From positions 1 through 64,000 of the forward strand of contig JAHDVF020000938.1 of the NCBI GenBank assembly GCA_022606425.2: a stretch of 64,000 bases of DNA, read 5' to 3'. Shown in pieces: positions 1 to 9,756 of the stretch. The stretch is from Lepidostoma basale. Lineage: Eukaryota; Arthropoda; Insecta; Trichoptera; Lepidostomatidae. Numbering within the stretch: the first letter of the stretch is position 1; every line of letters begins with the position of its first letter. A program made the position numbers and the translations under genes. Under the pieces are notes generated by a model. It did not search any database. It was not told the origin of the DNA and was given only the letters and a program-made list of their open reading frames with translations.

Positions 1-209
1 CTCTATTTCTAGCTCCGTTCACGCCGTTTACATATACCTTCTTTACCATTCTGTCTTCACTCATTCTTTCCATGTGTCCAAATTAAAACATTCGTCTTAG
101 AGATCTCATTTCTACTGCATTTATTCTATTTTCATCCTTCTTTTGCCAGTTCCATGCTTCACTTCCATACATAAGGGTCGGCACAAGAACACTATTGTAC
201 TTCCATCAA
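1..209 (-). pseudogene. LINE-X reverse transcriptase C-terminal fragment, cut by the window edge
   Basis: The minus strand reads GHMERMSEDRMVKKVYVNG, the same block as the best copy at 37342-37738, preceded by the usual upstream stretch that matches 17400-17506. Similarity stops near 209. It is a non-LTR retrotransposon remnant with no start and no catalytic domain; the rest lies outside the window. Confidence 0.8.
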
Positions 210-600
210 GAGATTTCAGAAAAATCATTTGATTATCTTGAAACACTTAAGTTTCGAATTGTAGCAAATGTTTATGCGTGAATGTAAAAGTGGAATTAGG
301 AGTGGGTTTACGTTATTAGAATCTTGAGAATAGTCTCCCTAAACGGCCATTGATTCGGCCTCCCCACTTACCTATAAGCGGATGTGGTTTTGCAGTCCGG
401 TGCAATAATCACCCCGTGCGGCCGCAGAGAACCGAGAAACTTATGTTGGCATTTATAATACACGATCACGTCGCGTAATTTTAATATAAGTGTACAATTA
501 CATTCATTATACTAATCAAAAGGCTTGGAATAGGATGCAGTTTGAAGGAAGTCATTTGGTCAACAAGCCGCAAATTACAACATTGAATAATGTAGTGTAT
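210..600. other. No gene seen
   Basis: AT-rich with a short more GC-rich patch near 335-430. No ORF, repeat or RNA that I recognise. The first bases (200-222) recur inverted near 12532-12555, so a small unlabelled repeat may start here. Confidence 0.4.
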
Positions 601-659
601 ATTTTTCTTTTTTTTAATGTACTTTGTATACAACTCACTTTTTAAACGAATTAAAATTA

Positions 660-705
660 AATATCAAACATGTTTCAGACTACCCAGCCCTTCTTCAGTG
701 ATATT
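660..705 (-). ncRNA. Hammerhead-like ribozyme motif, HH-B left arm
   Basis: Minus-strand order: AAUAUCA (helix I), CUGAAGA, one extra A, GGGCU-GGGU-AGUCU (helix II, 5 bp with two G-U pairs), GAAAC, AUGU, cleavage-position U, UGAUAUU (helix I, 7 of 7 pairs with the 5' strand). All invariant core bases of the type I hammerhead are present. Helix III is the minimal ACAUGU palindrome, which suits action as a dimer. Cleavage is inferred, not shown. Confidence 0.7.
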
Positions 706-708
706 ATA

Positions 709-961
709 TAGATGGCGACCATCGTGGCACAGTGGTTACGAGCTCTGACTTCCATGCCGAAGGTCCTGGGTTCGATTCCCGGCGATAGCAGTGTGATTGT
801 TACACTGTCTTTGGTCTGGTGTAGAATTCACGTGACAATAAAATGGCAATAGATTGGCTACCTATGACATGTCACGAGAATCAATATAATAGCTGAAAAA
901 TAAAGATTATATACAGTAATTGGGTCCAAACGACCTGTTGTGTACACAAAAAAAAAATTTA
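709..961 (+). mobile_element. SINE-1 (tRNA-derived), nearly full length
   Basis: The head resembles a tRNA, with a B-box-like GGTTCGATTCCCGGCG after the GAAGGTCCTGG region. A shared body follows (TTTGGTCTGGTGTAGAATTC, then an AATAAAATGG block), and a tail with GGGTCCAAACGACCTGTTG and an A-run. Flanked by the 8 bp duplication ATATTATA. Non-coding; it would be moved by a partner LINE, which I cannot identify. Confidence 0.85.
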
Positions 962-1092
962 ATATTATAAAATTGTTTACAAATATGGTCAGTTTTTACA
1001 GATGTCATAATTTTTTTTTAATAAATCTTTATAACATCTGTCAAAACTGACCATATTTTTAAACAATTTTATAATATTTTAAATATCTATAC

Positions 1093-1138
1093 AATATCAC
1101 TGAGGAAGGGCTGGGTAGTCCGAAATATATTTGATATT
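1093..1138 (+). ncRNA. Hammerhead-like ribozyme motif, HH-B right arm
   Basis: Plus-strand order: AAUAUCA, CUGAGGA, extra A, GGGCU-GGGU-AGUCC (5 bp), GAAAU, AUAU, U, UGAUAUU. Helix I is 7 bp without mismatch and helix II has 5 pairs. The helix III palindrome is partly mutated (AUAUAU rather than ACAUGU). It mirrors the copy at 660-705; the change AGUCU to AGUCC turns a G-U pair into G-C. Confidence 0.7.
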
Positions 1139-1224
1139 TAATGTTAATTTGTTTAAAAAAAGAGTGTTTTATACGAAGTATATTAAAAAATAATAAATAT
1201 AAAACAACATTAAATTTAAATACA

Positions 1225-1540
1225 ACGTAAAATAAATACAATTGTGATACAAAAAACAAAAGTTTATTCATTAACAGTTTAAAATGTTAAGGTATATATA
1301 AAACATAATATTATAATTATTGGTTGTAATAAGTTTTGAGAAAATAAACTGATGTTATTAATTGATGAAATGCACACGATGCGCGTTCGCGAGAACGTTT
1401 CTGGATTATTTAGAATTTTATTCTGATTATTGTTGCATGAAAGTAGTGTAAAATACAAAAGGCAAACAATTTGGTATTGTTGTAATAATTGTGAACATTT
1501 TACCGTGTGTTATAACAAAAATATTTACATTAAAAGTTAA
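1225..1540. other. AT-rich, with an HH-A type flank
   Basis: 1225-1295 matches the outer flank of the HH-A elements (AATACAATTGTGATAC, then CAGTTTAAAATGTTAAGG), as at 24120-24185. No hammerhead core is left. The remainder shows no gene. Confidence 0.4.
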
Positions 1541-1544
1541 GTTA

Positions 1545-1815
1545 TAGATGTGTGCACCATTTGTCGCTCTGCAGATGTCTAGTCTGTAGTCGATTTCTTG
1601 CCACGTCCGTCCGTGCAATCATTTCAGGAGTACCTGTCAAGATAGCGGCAGAAACTCGCTACCGCAGGTGATTCAAATTCCGAATCTTTTCTGCGTACAC
1701 AATGTTAATGTACCCCCAGAAAAAGAAATCCAAAGGGGTTAGGTCAGGACTTCTTGGAGGTCAGGCAATGAGGGCTCCTCTACCAACCCAGCCGTTAGGA
1801 AAACATGCGTTCAAT
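1545..1815 (-). pseudogene. Transposase C-terminal remnant (DDE_3-like, mariner-related)
   Basis: One minus-strand frame reads NGWVGRGALIA, stop, PPRSPDLTPLDFFFWGY, then KIRNLNHLR, stop, a helical region, and ARTWQEIDYRLDICRATNG. PPRSPDLTPLDFFLWG is the block that ends the catalytic domain of a transposase-like family common in insects. Only two in-frame stops and no frameshift, so decay is moderate. The N-terminal half of the same family appears at 44270-44580. Confidence 0.75.
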
Positions 1816-1844
1816 TTATTCCATTAGTAGTTCAATTGCGCACT

Positions 1845-2035
1845 GTTACATCTGATCTTGGAGGGTCGACGAGGTGTTGGGAGAAGGCAGGTTTCCTGGC
1901 TGAGGAACATTCGAGAGTGGACAGGGCTAAGGACCATGGAGTAACTGTTCCGGGTGGTCCAGGACAGCGAGGCCTACTCAAGGGTGATAGTCAACGTAAG
2001 GGAGACCTGACAGGACACTGAAAGAAGAAGAAGTA
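1845..2035 (+). pseudogene. LINE-Y (RTE-like) 3' end
   Basis: Plus strand reads EGRRGVGRRQVSWLRNIREW, then a short variable part and VIVNVRET-stop, followed by the (AAG)n tail near 2024. This is the C-terminus of an RTE-like endonuclease/reverse transcriptase ORF. 5'-truncated, as usual for non-LTR elements. Fuller copy: 51775-52382. Confidence 0.8.
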
Positions 2036-2219
2036 GTTTAATGTATTTTATTCCATTCTCGTACGTTTTTTTAAAATGCTCATTGCTAAAGACGTATCCA
2101 CTTAACTAGAAGGAAATAATCAAAATGATTAAAAAACAGGCCAACGAGAGAAAATTCTCTCTGTGTAGGTAGGTAGTAAAACTGCGCTGAAGCCGCGTCA
2201 TATCTTAATGCATTTCATC

Positions 2220-2535
2220 CGTGTAATAATATGATTTCTCATAATTCTGTTTTATTAGGATGTCATCAGTTGCGCCGATGCCGCTCGTAAAATCAGCTGC
2301 CGGGAAGCGGTTTATCGATCTCAAATTGATATCGTCCGCGGGATTATGGCGATGAGAAATGTTTACGTGTTCGATTTATGTGAGATTGAAATGATCGAAC
2401 ACGTCCCCGGACGAGGGACGTCCCTAGTCTGCGCCGGGCAGCGGGCTGGAACGATTACTGCGGAGTAATTTGAGCAGCATCAGAGCAGGTGTGACTACCA
2501 ATTCCAGGCGCGGTTACAAGAGCAACGCGTAAAAT
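2220..2535. other. Unique GC-richer island
   Basis: More GC-rich than the surroundings, no similarity to any repeat in the window, and no long ORF. Contains short palindromes such as GGACGAGGGACGTCCC. Could be host regulatory DNA or an untranslated exon. I cannot tell. Confidence 0.3.
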
Positions 2536-2970
2536 GGCTAAAAATATATTCATACATCGTCAATTTCGTACCTTCTATTAACATTTTTATATGCATACTA
2601 CCAGAACCGACAATACTTCGCTTTTGCTATATTCGAGTATACGCATACATAATATATGAATTTAAAAAGTATAATTGAAGCTAGATATCAATTATTTTAT
2701 GCCATCCAACAACATGCAACTCCATATATATGACGTCTAACAATGAAATTCATCAATGATTTAAATTTTTGTTGAATACACATGTAGTAATGTCATGACG
2801 ATCTACTGACTACTGGTTTCTGTCATTTAAAACAACTCGAGCGCCAACTCTTGGTGAATCACATCATACACACTAAAGTTCTTGATCATTTATAATTAAT
2901 GTTTAATTTAGTAATCACTTTTTAAAAATCGGTATAATATAAATTAATATAATAATGAATATATCAAATT
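2535..2970. other. No gene seen
   Basis: AT-rich sequence without a supported ORF or a repeat that I recognise. Confidence 0.4.
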
Positions 2971-3210
2971 TGACGACCTTCCTGACCGAGTGGCAAGAGT
3001 TACGACTGCCGCACCGAAGGTCCCGGGTTCGATTTTCGGCGATGGTAGTGTGATTCACTGTCTTTGGTCTGGTTTAGAATTCACGAAACAATAAAATGGC
3101 GATAGATAAGTTACCTTTCAGATGTCATGAGAATCAATATAATATCTAAAAACAAATTGTATACAGTAACTGGATTCAAGCAGTCTGTTGTATACATAAA
3201 AATATATACA
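2971..3210 (+). mobile_element. SINE-1 copy
   Basis: Same head, body and tail as 709-961, with B-box-like GGTTCGATTTTCGGCG and a tail ending GTCTGTTGTATACATA. Diverged by point changes and small deletions. The following 3208-3285 is a second tRNA-like head, listed separately. Confidence 0.8.
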
Positions 3211-3285
3211 CGGTCTAGGATACAGAATGCTTGGCTCCTGATCCAATGGTCTTCGGTTTAATTCTGGGCATGATTATAAGCTATT
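3208..3285 (+). mobile_element. Second tRNA-like SINE head
   Basis: Starts with a GGTCTAGGAT A-box-like stretch and has GGTTTAATTCTGGGC as a B-box-like stretch. A relative lies at 15885-15965. Too short and mutated to be a functional tRNA; best read as a fragment of another tRNA-derived SINE. Confidence 0.45.
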
Positions 3286-3344
3286 TTATAAATGTATTTA
3301 TACGAATGTTTTGTCCATAAATATAATAATATAATATATTTATA

Positions 3345-3793
3345 AATTCATGGGCTACATTCTTACAAACCGGAAAAAAACCGATCAACCTGAAACGAAA
3401 AGTCTATGAAAGAAACTGTAACATTGTCCAAACAAAGTGCCGAGAAACTGCGAGTGACCTGAAGAGCCATGAAAAGAGCCATGTTAGGAATAAGTCTAAG
3501 AGACAAAGTCAGAAACGATACGGTGAGAAAAAACAACGGTCACTGACATCATCCACCGGGTGGCGACTCTAAAATGGCAATGGGCAGGTCGCGTAGCAAG
3601 AAGCTCAGACGAAAAATAGACAAGAAGACTGCTGACTTGGAGACCGTGGACGGCAAAGAGAAATGCAGGGCGACCGCAACTGCGGTGGAAGGATCTTCTG
3701 AACAGACATGTCGGAATAACCTGGATGCAGTCTGCACAAGGCAGAGTGACATGGAAGCGAAAGGAGGAGGCCTTTGTCCATAGAAGAAGAAGA
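3345..3793 (+). pseudogene. LINE reverse transcriptase C-terminal fragment, AAG-tailed type
   Basis: Frame-shifted plus-strand translation reads SMLGISLRDKVRND, then TDIIHRVATLKWQWAGRVAR, WRPWTAKRNAGRPQLRW, and ITWMQSAQGRVTWKRKEEAF, ending in (AAG)n at about 3784. This C-terminal layout (basic, Trp-rich, GRP.RW) is typical of insect LINEs. It is a different family from LINE-X and LINE-Y. At least one stop and a frame change are present. Confidence 0.75.
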
Positions 3794-3799
3794 ATAATA

Positions 3800-4690
3800 A
3801 TTATATTCAATATTTAAAAAATCTTTAGAAATCTCCACTACAATACCAGTTTAACCGCTAAGCTATTATTTATAACATTTGCGACGGTTTTGCCTAATAC
3901 GTCTGTTATCAACAATCGCGAGTTCGCGCCTCGTTGTTAGCGCTGAGCCTTTTTTATTTCCGTAATGTTTCCTTATCAAATAAAACGATATACTATACAA
4001 ACTTGCTATCATTTTGAGTACGCTTAAAATGGGCAGATTGATCTTAATGTCGATTGGAATCAAGTTTGATTTTGTGATTCGATCTTTTAAACGTAGTTTA
4101 TTTCGAATATCGTTACGAAATCGGGAGCAGTCGGATTATTTATGTCTCTTTCTTTGACGCCCTATAAGAGATGGGCACGAAGAGGACATAAATAAATAGC
4201 CGAAGATTACCGAAGGCGTGTTCGTAATAAACTTCGGAAAACGACTAATGACAACAACACCGTGAATGTGGTCGCATTACGGCTGGAGCTTTTTTTCGTT
4301 TGCGGTTTAAGAATGATTATATTTTTAATCTCGAAGAAAAAATATTGTTTTCCTGCAAAACGTTTTATGGGCAATGCTATAAACCGAACTTGATATCTGT
4401 CTTGAAACGAGTGAGACAGTTGACCGATTTTATCTCTATCTCAACTGTTCTTATTTTGAACTCGGTACTCATAAGAACAAAAAAGCCCGTCTAATGAGAC
4501 TCTAGTGTCGAAAGCTTATTAAGCAATTTGCCAGTTTAAAACTGTAAATAGAAGAACTTTTGTATGTCAGAAGATGGAAATTTTAGTACTATTAAGTTTA
4601 CAAGTATTGTACTATTGTTGTTATCAAGTAAAATATAAATTGACATTATTTTCAATATTTAACAATTAATATGGATTAATTGTTTCTTGA
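3800..4690. other. Unique sequence, no gene
   Basis: Moderately AT-rich, slightly more GC-rich at 3880-4290. Short ORFs on both strands show no recognisable domain. No repeat relationship seen. Confidence 0.35.
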
Positions 4691-5270
4691 ACAATGATGT
4701 AAAAGTCTATAAATAATTAACACGAATGAAAATGTGTGCTTTTTAGAAGGTTTATAATATTTTATGGGAATGACATATGACGCCTTGCTAAGGCATGATC
4801 AAATGGGAAACGTGATGACGTATGATGATGACATGATGACATAAATTATGACAGCGAAAAAAGTCATTTCATAAAAAAAATAATGAAACTTCTAGAAAAC
4901 AGATATTTCCATTCGAATTAATTATTTAATATGGGTTTATTGTTTCTTGAACGATGATATAAAACTCCAATTTTATGGGATTGACGGAAGTTTATTTATA
5001 TTTTTTGTGAATGACATGTTTTGTATTTCTAAGGCATTCTCTAATATGGCGAGAAATCCAACGAATTGCCGTTTATATATACGAGTTAAAGACGCAGAAT
5101 ACGGTTTTTAAGAAGCAAAATACTATCATTTAGAAAACAGGCGTTTTCATTCGTATTGATTGCCTGATATGAAGTTTTATTTAATTTATGAATGCTTCTC
5201 AATAAATAAATACATATTTAAACACAATATTCAAAGCAACATATATTTATTCATTTAAGTAGAGCATTTA
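4690..5270. mobile_element. Decayed HH-E foldback arms
   Basis: Repeated HH-E flanks (TTTCTTGAACAATGATG, TTTTCATTCG, TTTTATGGGAATGACA) appear several times. On the minus strand at 4772-4802 the stem GCCUUAGCAAGGC is intact but GAAAC has become GUCAU. A second motif at 5013-5043 is degenerate. These look like two or more inactivated elements in tandem. Confidence 0.6.
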
Positions 5271-5460
5271 TACATAAAAAAGTTATTATAATAATAAACG
5301 CGAATGTTTAATGGTTTTACTTTGTTTTTTAATTCATATAATTTCTTATACAAATATCAGTTACAAATTTGTTTCGCCTTGCGAGGGCATTTTCAAACTG
5401 AACCTAGTCGCCAAACAATGTGTCCTTATATTGATTTTAAAGAAATTAGGGTGGGGGAAA

Positions 5461-5625
5461 GAATTTATATAATGCAAATCGAAGGGGCCATTACACTAAA
5501 CAATTTGAGGTTTTTCCACGAACTGATTAGCCATTTGAAGTATTTATATAATGCTAGTAGATGGGGCCATTAAACTAAACAACTAAGATTTTTCTAGGAA
5601 CCAATGGGTTATTTGGACCTAGAGA
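5461..5625. repeat. Imperfect tandem duplication, period about 77 bp
   Basis: TTTATATAATGC followed by GGGGCCATTA and ACTAAACAA occurs at about 5465 and again at about 5542, with matching sequence through TTTTTC and GAAC to the end of each unit. Two copies only. No coding role apparent. Confidence 0.7.
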
Positions 5626-5639
5626 GATTAAATTTATTA

Positions 5640-6430
5640 AACAGGTGAGTACTTGATTGGGGTACCAGCTCTGTAACGATCCATTTTAATTATCTAATCG
5701 TTATTACAAACAATAAATTAAATTAAAAACAAGTAAAAACAGTTAGTAGAGAAATGCAATATGTGACAATACAGATAATTTAATTTTGTTTTAATTTAAA
5801 TATATTTAGTAATGGTGAGGAGAGGATGTTTGTATGTTCATTAATAAGCTGAATGTTGGGGTTATTTAAGGTTTTATTATTGGGGAGTTTTACAAAACAA
5901 AAACCTCAACAATTAATAATTAACATAAAAAAGTTGTTTTTTTTAAAGACTATTTAAATTCAAAAGATAGGAGGAAACGTTTAATGGTATCCAGGTATTT
6001 TAAGTGAGCCAATATCCATTAAAGAATCATGAATCATATCTCATATTATAATGTTCCGTACATAATAAATATTTTTAAGCTTAGGTATAGAAAACAGGAT
6101 CCTTAGACTGTCGAGAATATTGAATAAAGGTGTTTGGAACACATTTTCTCGGCATTCCACCATCAGATCGCCTTTAGTTCCCTCACCTATTCCCCCTCCC
6201 AACTCGAGAGAACCGTGCATTATTAGACGAGAAAAAGAAACTTGGTACATATTAAAGTGCCAACAAGCTGCCCAGAAAGTTCTTCAACGATTGTATATTT
6301 AGTTTTTTAATATAATAATAATACACAAGTAAATTTTGTATACGTTTCACTCCCGCCATAGCTTCGGCAAGGTAACATAATATACTGTTGTTGTTGTATT
6401 GTTATTGTATTTAAAAATGTCACACCACAA
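5640..6430. other. No gene seen
   Basis: AT-rich unique sequence. Overlapping ORFs on both strands around 6041-6302 are mutually exclusive and lack known motifs. A short stretch at 6330-6375 (CTCCCGCCATAGCTTC) resembles 31600-31645. Confidence 0.35.
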
Positions 6431-6436
6431 TTTTAA

Positions 6437-7223
6437 CCCTTAACGTACCGTGTTCAAAACAAAACGCTCGTTCCCATGTGGTAAATTCAGTTTACCGCTA
6501 ACTTTATCTAAATATCAAGCATATGACTCGATGAATCAAAATTTAATTTATGTCATCTTGTAGGGAATTTCATTAGGAATAGATCGATATCTATAACATA
6601 CATGGATTATTTGAAAAACATATCATTATTAATTTTTTTCTGGAACCATGCGATTTCTGATATGGAATGCGTCACAGCATACGAGCAACTGGACACCAAG
6701 TATAAACTTGTCTCCGCGCCGCAGCCGGCGGGGCGAGACTTTACGAGATTTTACGTATGATAAAGGCACCTAGGCAAAATGTATAGTACGTTCAAGACAA
6801 CGAGTACGTATTAATATTTGTCCCTTTTGGTAAAGTGTTAATATTTTCACAGTTCTGATATTATTAAGTTGCGTGCTGCGTTTCCATCCACAGTCGGTAT
6901 TATTACGTACCTATTGAAAAGGCCAAAGATATAATTTATAATACGTTCAAAACAGCGAGTAAGTATTTGTCACTTTTGATAAAGTTGTAAATATTAGCAA
7001 AACAAATTCTACCTTAACACGAATGAAGGTGAGGGCAATCTTAGAATTTTTTTTTTTTTTGGGATGAAGGAAGTAATTTTTTGCATTTTTTTTATTACGA
7101 AATATTGAGAACACTTCAATGGAGGATTACAATTTTTTTTATAATATTAGGGTCCATAGGTTTTAAGAAAATCAACTTTAAATTGGCAGTGGAAACTCAA
7201 TTGACCACATGGCAACGCGACGG
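6437..7223 (+). mobile_element. TTAA-flanked non-autonomous DNA element (piggyBac-like), copy 1
   Basis: 787 bp with TTAA directly outside both ends (6433-6436, 7224-7227). Ends are CCCTTAACGTACCGTG and, inverted, CCGTCGCGTTGCCATG. Both ends carry a subterminal ATGTGGTAAATT(C/G)AGTTT in inverted orientation. Inside is a direct repeat (about 6789-6848 and 6943-7000) and a GC-rich centre. No transposase. TTAA targets are the hallmark of piggyBac; assignment to that superfamily is inferred. Confidence 0.75.
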
Positions 7224-7254
7224 TTAATGCGGCATACGAAATTATTTATAGTTT

Positions 7255-7345
7255 AATTCTTCTTCTTCTTCTATTAGACCTTTTAGACCACTCAAGAGAA
7301 GCCAGCCCGACTACAGGAACAGACCAATGGTCTAAAAGAAGATGA
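7255..7345. repeat. (CTT)n tail plus short foldback
   Basis: A (TTC)n run is followed by ATTAGACC and, some 60 bp on, TGGTCTAAAAGAAG in inverse orientation. Probably the 3' end of an AAG-tailed LINE on the minus strand, but no coding part is readable. Confidence 0.4.
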
Positions 7346-7479
7346 ATAAAAAGTTTTAAATTATTATTATATAAAATAAATTTTCAAACTAGAGATTTCA
7401 ATAAAATTATTAGAACATCTAAATTAGCATTCATTTTACCTATTGAACGCTAAGGAATTAACACTGTGGAATTCCATAG

Positions 7480-7725
7480 TAATATACTTAGGAAATTGAA
7501 AATAACTTTGCTAATTTCGGAGGATACCTCCATCTTCAGGTGTAAAAATATAATAAAAACTAAACTAATCGTCTAAACTAAACAATAAGCCTTTCTTTGT
7601 TTAGTTTACATTTTATATGTACACCTGAAGATGGAGGTATCCTCCGATACATGTCGCGTTTTATAATATTCTTTTAATATTATGTGGTTTAAACAAAGAC
7701 ATTTTCAATTTCCTAAGTATAACAT
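7480..7725. mobile_element. HH-C foldback element
   Basis: Inverted arms joined by a loop around 7565-7610; outer ends TTAGGAAATTGAAAAT (about 7488) and its inverse (about 7705). Left motif 7512-7539 minus has CUGAAGA, U, GGAGG-UAU-CCUCC, GAAA but has lost helix III by deletion. Right motif at 7621-7659. A second copy of the left arm is at 21541-21660. Confidence 0.8.
7621..7659 (+). ncRNA. Hammerhead-like motif, HH-C right arm
   Basis: ACAC, CUGAAGA, extra U, GGAGG-UAU-CCUCC (5 bp helix II), GAUAC, AUGUC, GCGU. Helix I is 4 positions with one C-A mismatch. The core GAAA has become GAUA, which would be expected to inactivate it. The palindrome ACAUGU and the GUC cleavage triplet are kept. 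Confidence 0.55.
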
Positions 7726-7822
7726 TTAATTGTTTTGTTTATTTTACTTTCATTCGTACTTCATTCATTTCTAATAAAACATATGTATTTGATTCTATAT
7801 CATTTACAGATTTAACACACAT

Positions 7823-7926
7823 TCATTTAAGAGATCTCTTTTCCTTCTTTTACCAGTTCCATGCTTCACTTCTATACATACGGGTGGGTACAAGAACACC
7901 ATTGTGCGCTGCCATCGTAGCTCTTT
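7823..7926 (-). pseudogene. LINE-X fragment
   Basis: Matches 17380-17500 and 60-200: AGAGATCTC, CCAGTTCCATGCTTCACTTC, and ACAAGAACACCATTGTG. A short internal slice of the reverse transcriptase C-terminal region; neither end of the element is present. Confidence 0.7.
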
Positions 7927-8020
7927 TGATAGGTTTTTGATCATAACAATTTGTATTGAAATATCATTGTTGTTTGTATTTTTTATACAAAGTGATGGCG
8001 AGAATGAAAGAAATTAATTT

Positions 8021-8215
8021 ATTAATTGTATCTCAATAGAGACGAAGATGTAAATTGTTTTTTGGAAACAGAATATGGTGGTCGAGGCGTTTACAGAACT
8101 TATGACCTGTCATTGGTTGGGTTAAGCGATCGCTTTATGCTAACAACATTCCCCATTCCGCCCTTCTTACGAACACACCACGTCTGACAAATTTTCGGAA
8201 GTTGTATATATGCAA
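8021..8215 (+). mobile_element. GTATC MITE, partial
   Basis: Begins TTAATTGTATCTCAATAGAG and includes GACCTGTCATTGGTTGGGTT. Related copies lie at 15765-15815, 16540-16660, 19788-19893 and 33121-33339. The last has both terminal inverted repeats and shows what the full unit looks like. Non-coding. Confidence 0.7.
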
Positions 8216-8279
8216 CTAAGTTGCACCACACTTCACATGTTACTAGTTCAATCTACACTATCGCCATTTGACTTAAATT

Positions 8280-8640
8280 AATTCAAGTATGAAGGCACTT
8301 TGCGAACACACGGTGATTGTGAACGAGACTGAGTAAAGCCCATGAGAGCCGATCAAATCGGGCGGTAATACCCGCAATGTACGTTTAATAATAATATTAC
8401 AAAACACTTATCTAGGAGCGGGAAATATTACCGCACTAAATTATTTCACGACTTGCTTTTTACAATGGCCTGGAAATAGCTCGGTGAGCACTGCTAGGAT
8501 GCCATAATGCCGGTCCGTTTACCGGGAACACTCGCCATGGGCGGTGGGCCCACAATACAGATGTATTTCATGCTTCTTTAGCGGTTATAATTTTCTAATA
8601 CTACGGATGATTTATTTAAAAAAATTAATGCATTAAAATG
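8280..8640. other. Unique GC-richer island
   Basis: Single-copy in the window, more GC-rich than its surroundings (for example CCGGTCCGTTTACCGGGAAC, GGGCGGTGGGCCCAC). No long ORF. Candidate host conserved non-coding DNA. Confidence 0.3.
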
Positions 8641-8702
8641 ATGAGGTTGAAATCGGGACTAAACTCTATGATTGCCCATCGGGCACGCTTGATATTTTTT
8701 AC

Positions 8703-9610
8703 ACTTCTCCATCTTCTTCAAGTGCCCTGTCGGGTCCCCCCAACGTTGGCGATCACATCGGCGAACCTGTCGCTGTCCTGCGTCGCTCGGAACAGCTCCT
8801 CCACGCTTCGGATGCCTGTCCACTCCCTTACGTTTCGCAGCCAGGACATTTGTCTCCTACCGGGCCCTCGGCGTCCCTCAATGTTTTTTTTAATATTTTT
8901 TTTTATGTATACAACAGGATGTTTGGACCCAATTAGTGTATACAATTTATATTTTTTAGCTATTATATTGATTCTCGTGACATGTGATAGGTAGCCAATC
9001 TATCGCCATTTTATTGTCACATGAATTCTACACCAGACCAAAGACAATGTGACAATCACACTGCCATCGCCGGGAATCGAACCCAGGACCTTCGGCATGG
9101 AAGTCAGAGCTCGTAACCACTCTGTCACGAAGGTGGTCAATATCAGTTGGGGAAGATGGTACTTTCCCCACGCAGTATATGACCCAGATGTGAAATTTTC
9201 CGAACCTTGATAGTCGATAACAGTTCCCTGTCATCTCAAGCTCGCCTCAGGTCTTCGGAATTGGTAACCATATCTGTCCATGGAGTTCTGAGCATTCGGC
9301 GATGGAGCCACATTTCAAATGATTCCAGTCTGTTCATTGAGTTGACTTTCAAGGTCTTTACGTTTCACATCCATACAATAAAACAGATCACACATAGCAT
9401 TTGATCATTCTCTGGCGGAGTTTCAAGTTTATGTTATCATTGCCGAAGAGTGATTTCATTTTATTAAACGTAGCTCTTGCTGCATCAATTCTGCATTTTA
9501 TATCTACATCTGGGTCAAGAGATTGCATAAGTAGTTAAAAATGTTCCACCCTTTCAACGTTACGGCCGTTTAAATGCAATACTGACCCACTGTAATCAAG
9601 CCGTCCGGGT
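8703..9610 (-). pseudogene. LINE-Y (RTE-like) reverse transcriptase C-terminal half
   Basis: Read from 9600 downwards: LHLNGRNVERVEHF, then IKCRIDAARATFNKMKSLFG, NSMNRLESFEMWLHRRMLRT, and at 8718-8880 GRRQMSWLRNVREWTG with VIANVGGT at the end. The layout is that of RTE-like ORFs after the catalytic reverse-transcriptase motifs. A SINE-1 copy (8904-9137) splits it. The stop and (AAG)n-type end lie at about 8703. Several frame changes. Confidence 0.85.
8904..9137 (-). mobile_element. SINE-1 nested in LINE-Y
   Basis: Full-length minus-strand copy, from the tail (ATGTATACAACAGG) to the tRNA-like head (GGGAATCGAACC as inverse B box, CACGAAGGTGG). Compared with the uninterrupted LINE-Y at 50597-50910 it has inserted within the CTCCAATATCAG region, so this SINE is younger than the LINE copy. 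Confidence 0.85.
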
Positions 9611-9690
9611 TACACTTAACACTTTACACTAAAGGGGTTAAAAACAAAATTGAACACATTTCACTTAGCATAAACTATTTTATTGAGTTA

Positions 9691-9738
9691 GTAGCGCCAA
9701 CCGGTTTCACTCTGTAGCGAACTTCCTCAGGGTTATAC
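9691..9738 (-). ncRNA. Hammerhead-like motif, HH-D left arm
   Basis: Minus strand: GUAUAACC, CUGAGGA, extra A, GUUC-GCUACA-GAGU (helix II, weakened), GAAAC, CGGU, cleavage U, GGCGCUAC. Helix I has 2 bp (CC/GG), a 3x3 internal loop, then 3 bp (GUA/UAC). Such an internal loop is where natural hammerheads make loop I-loop II contacts. Helix III is the ACCGGU palindrome. Confidence 0.65.
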
Positions 9739-9756
9739 ACAAACTGTACAGTTTGT

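Larger units (their letters stand above)
600..1185. mobile_element. HH-B foldback element, interrupted by a SINE
   Basis: Two inverted arms. The stretch 961-1006 is the inverse of 1034-1078, and 610-700 is the inverse of 1090-1180. Each arm carries a hammerhead-like motif (660-705 minus, 1093-1138 plus). A SINE-1 copy (709-961) sits in the left arm flanked by ATATTATA duplications (701-708, 962-969), so the foldback is older than the SINE. Related copies: 19320-19595, 32095-32300, 42960-43330 and 63775-64000. Confidence 0.8.

Noticed and set aside
711..800. Candidate tRNA gene (tRNA-like A and B boxes), also at 2971, 18381 and elsewhere
   Set aside because: The same head is always followed by the same non-tRNA body and tail, and the cloverleaf is not completed; these are SINE heads.
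5304..5573. 89-codon ORF
   Set aside because: It spans HH-E flank sequence (TTTCGCCTTGCGAGGGCATT) and part of a tandem duplication.
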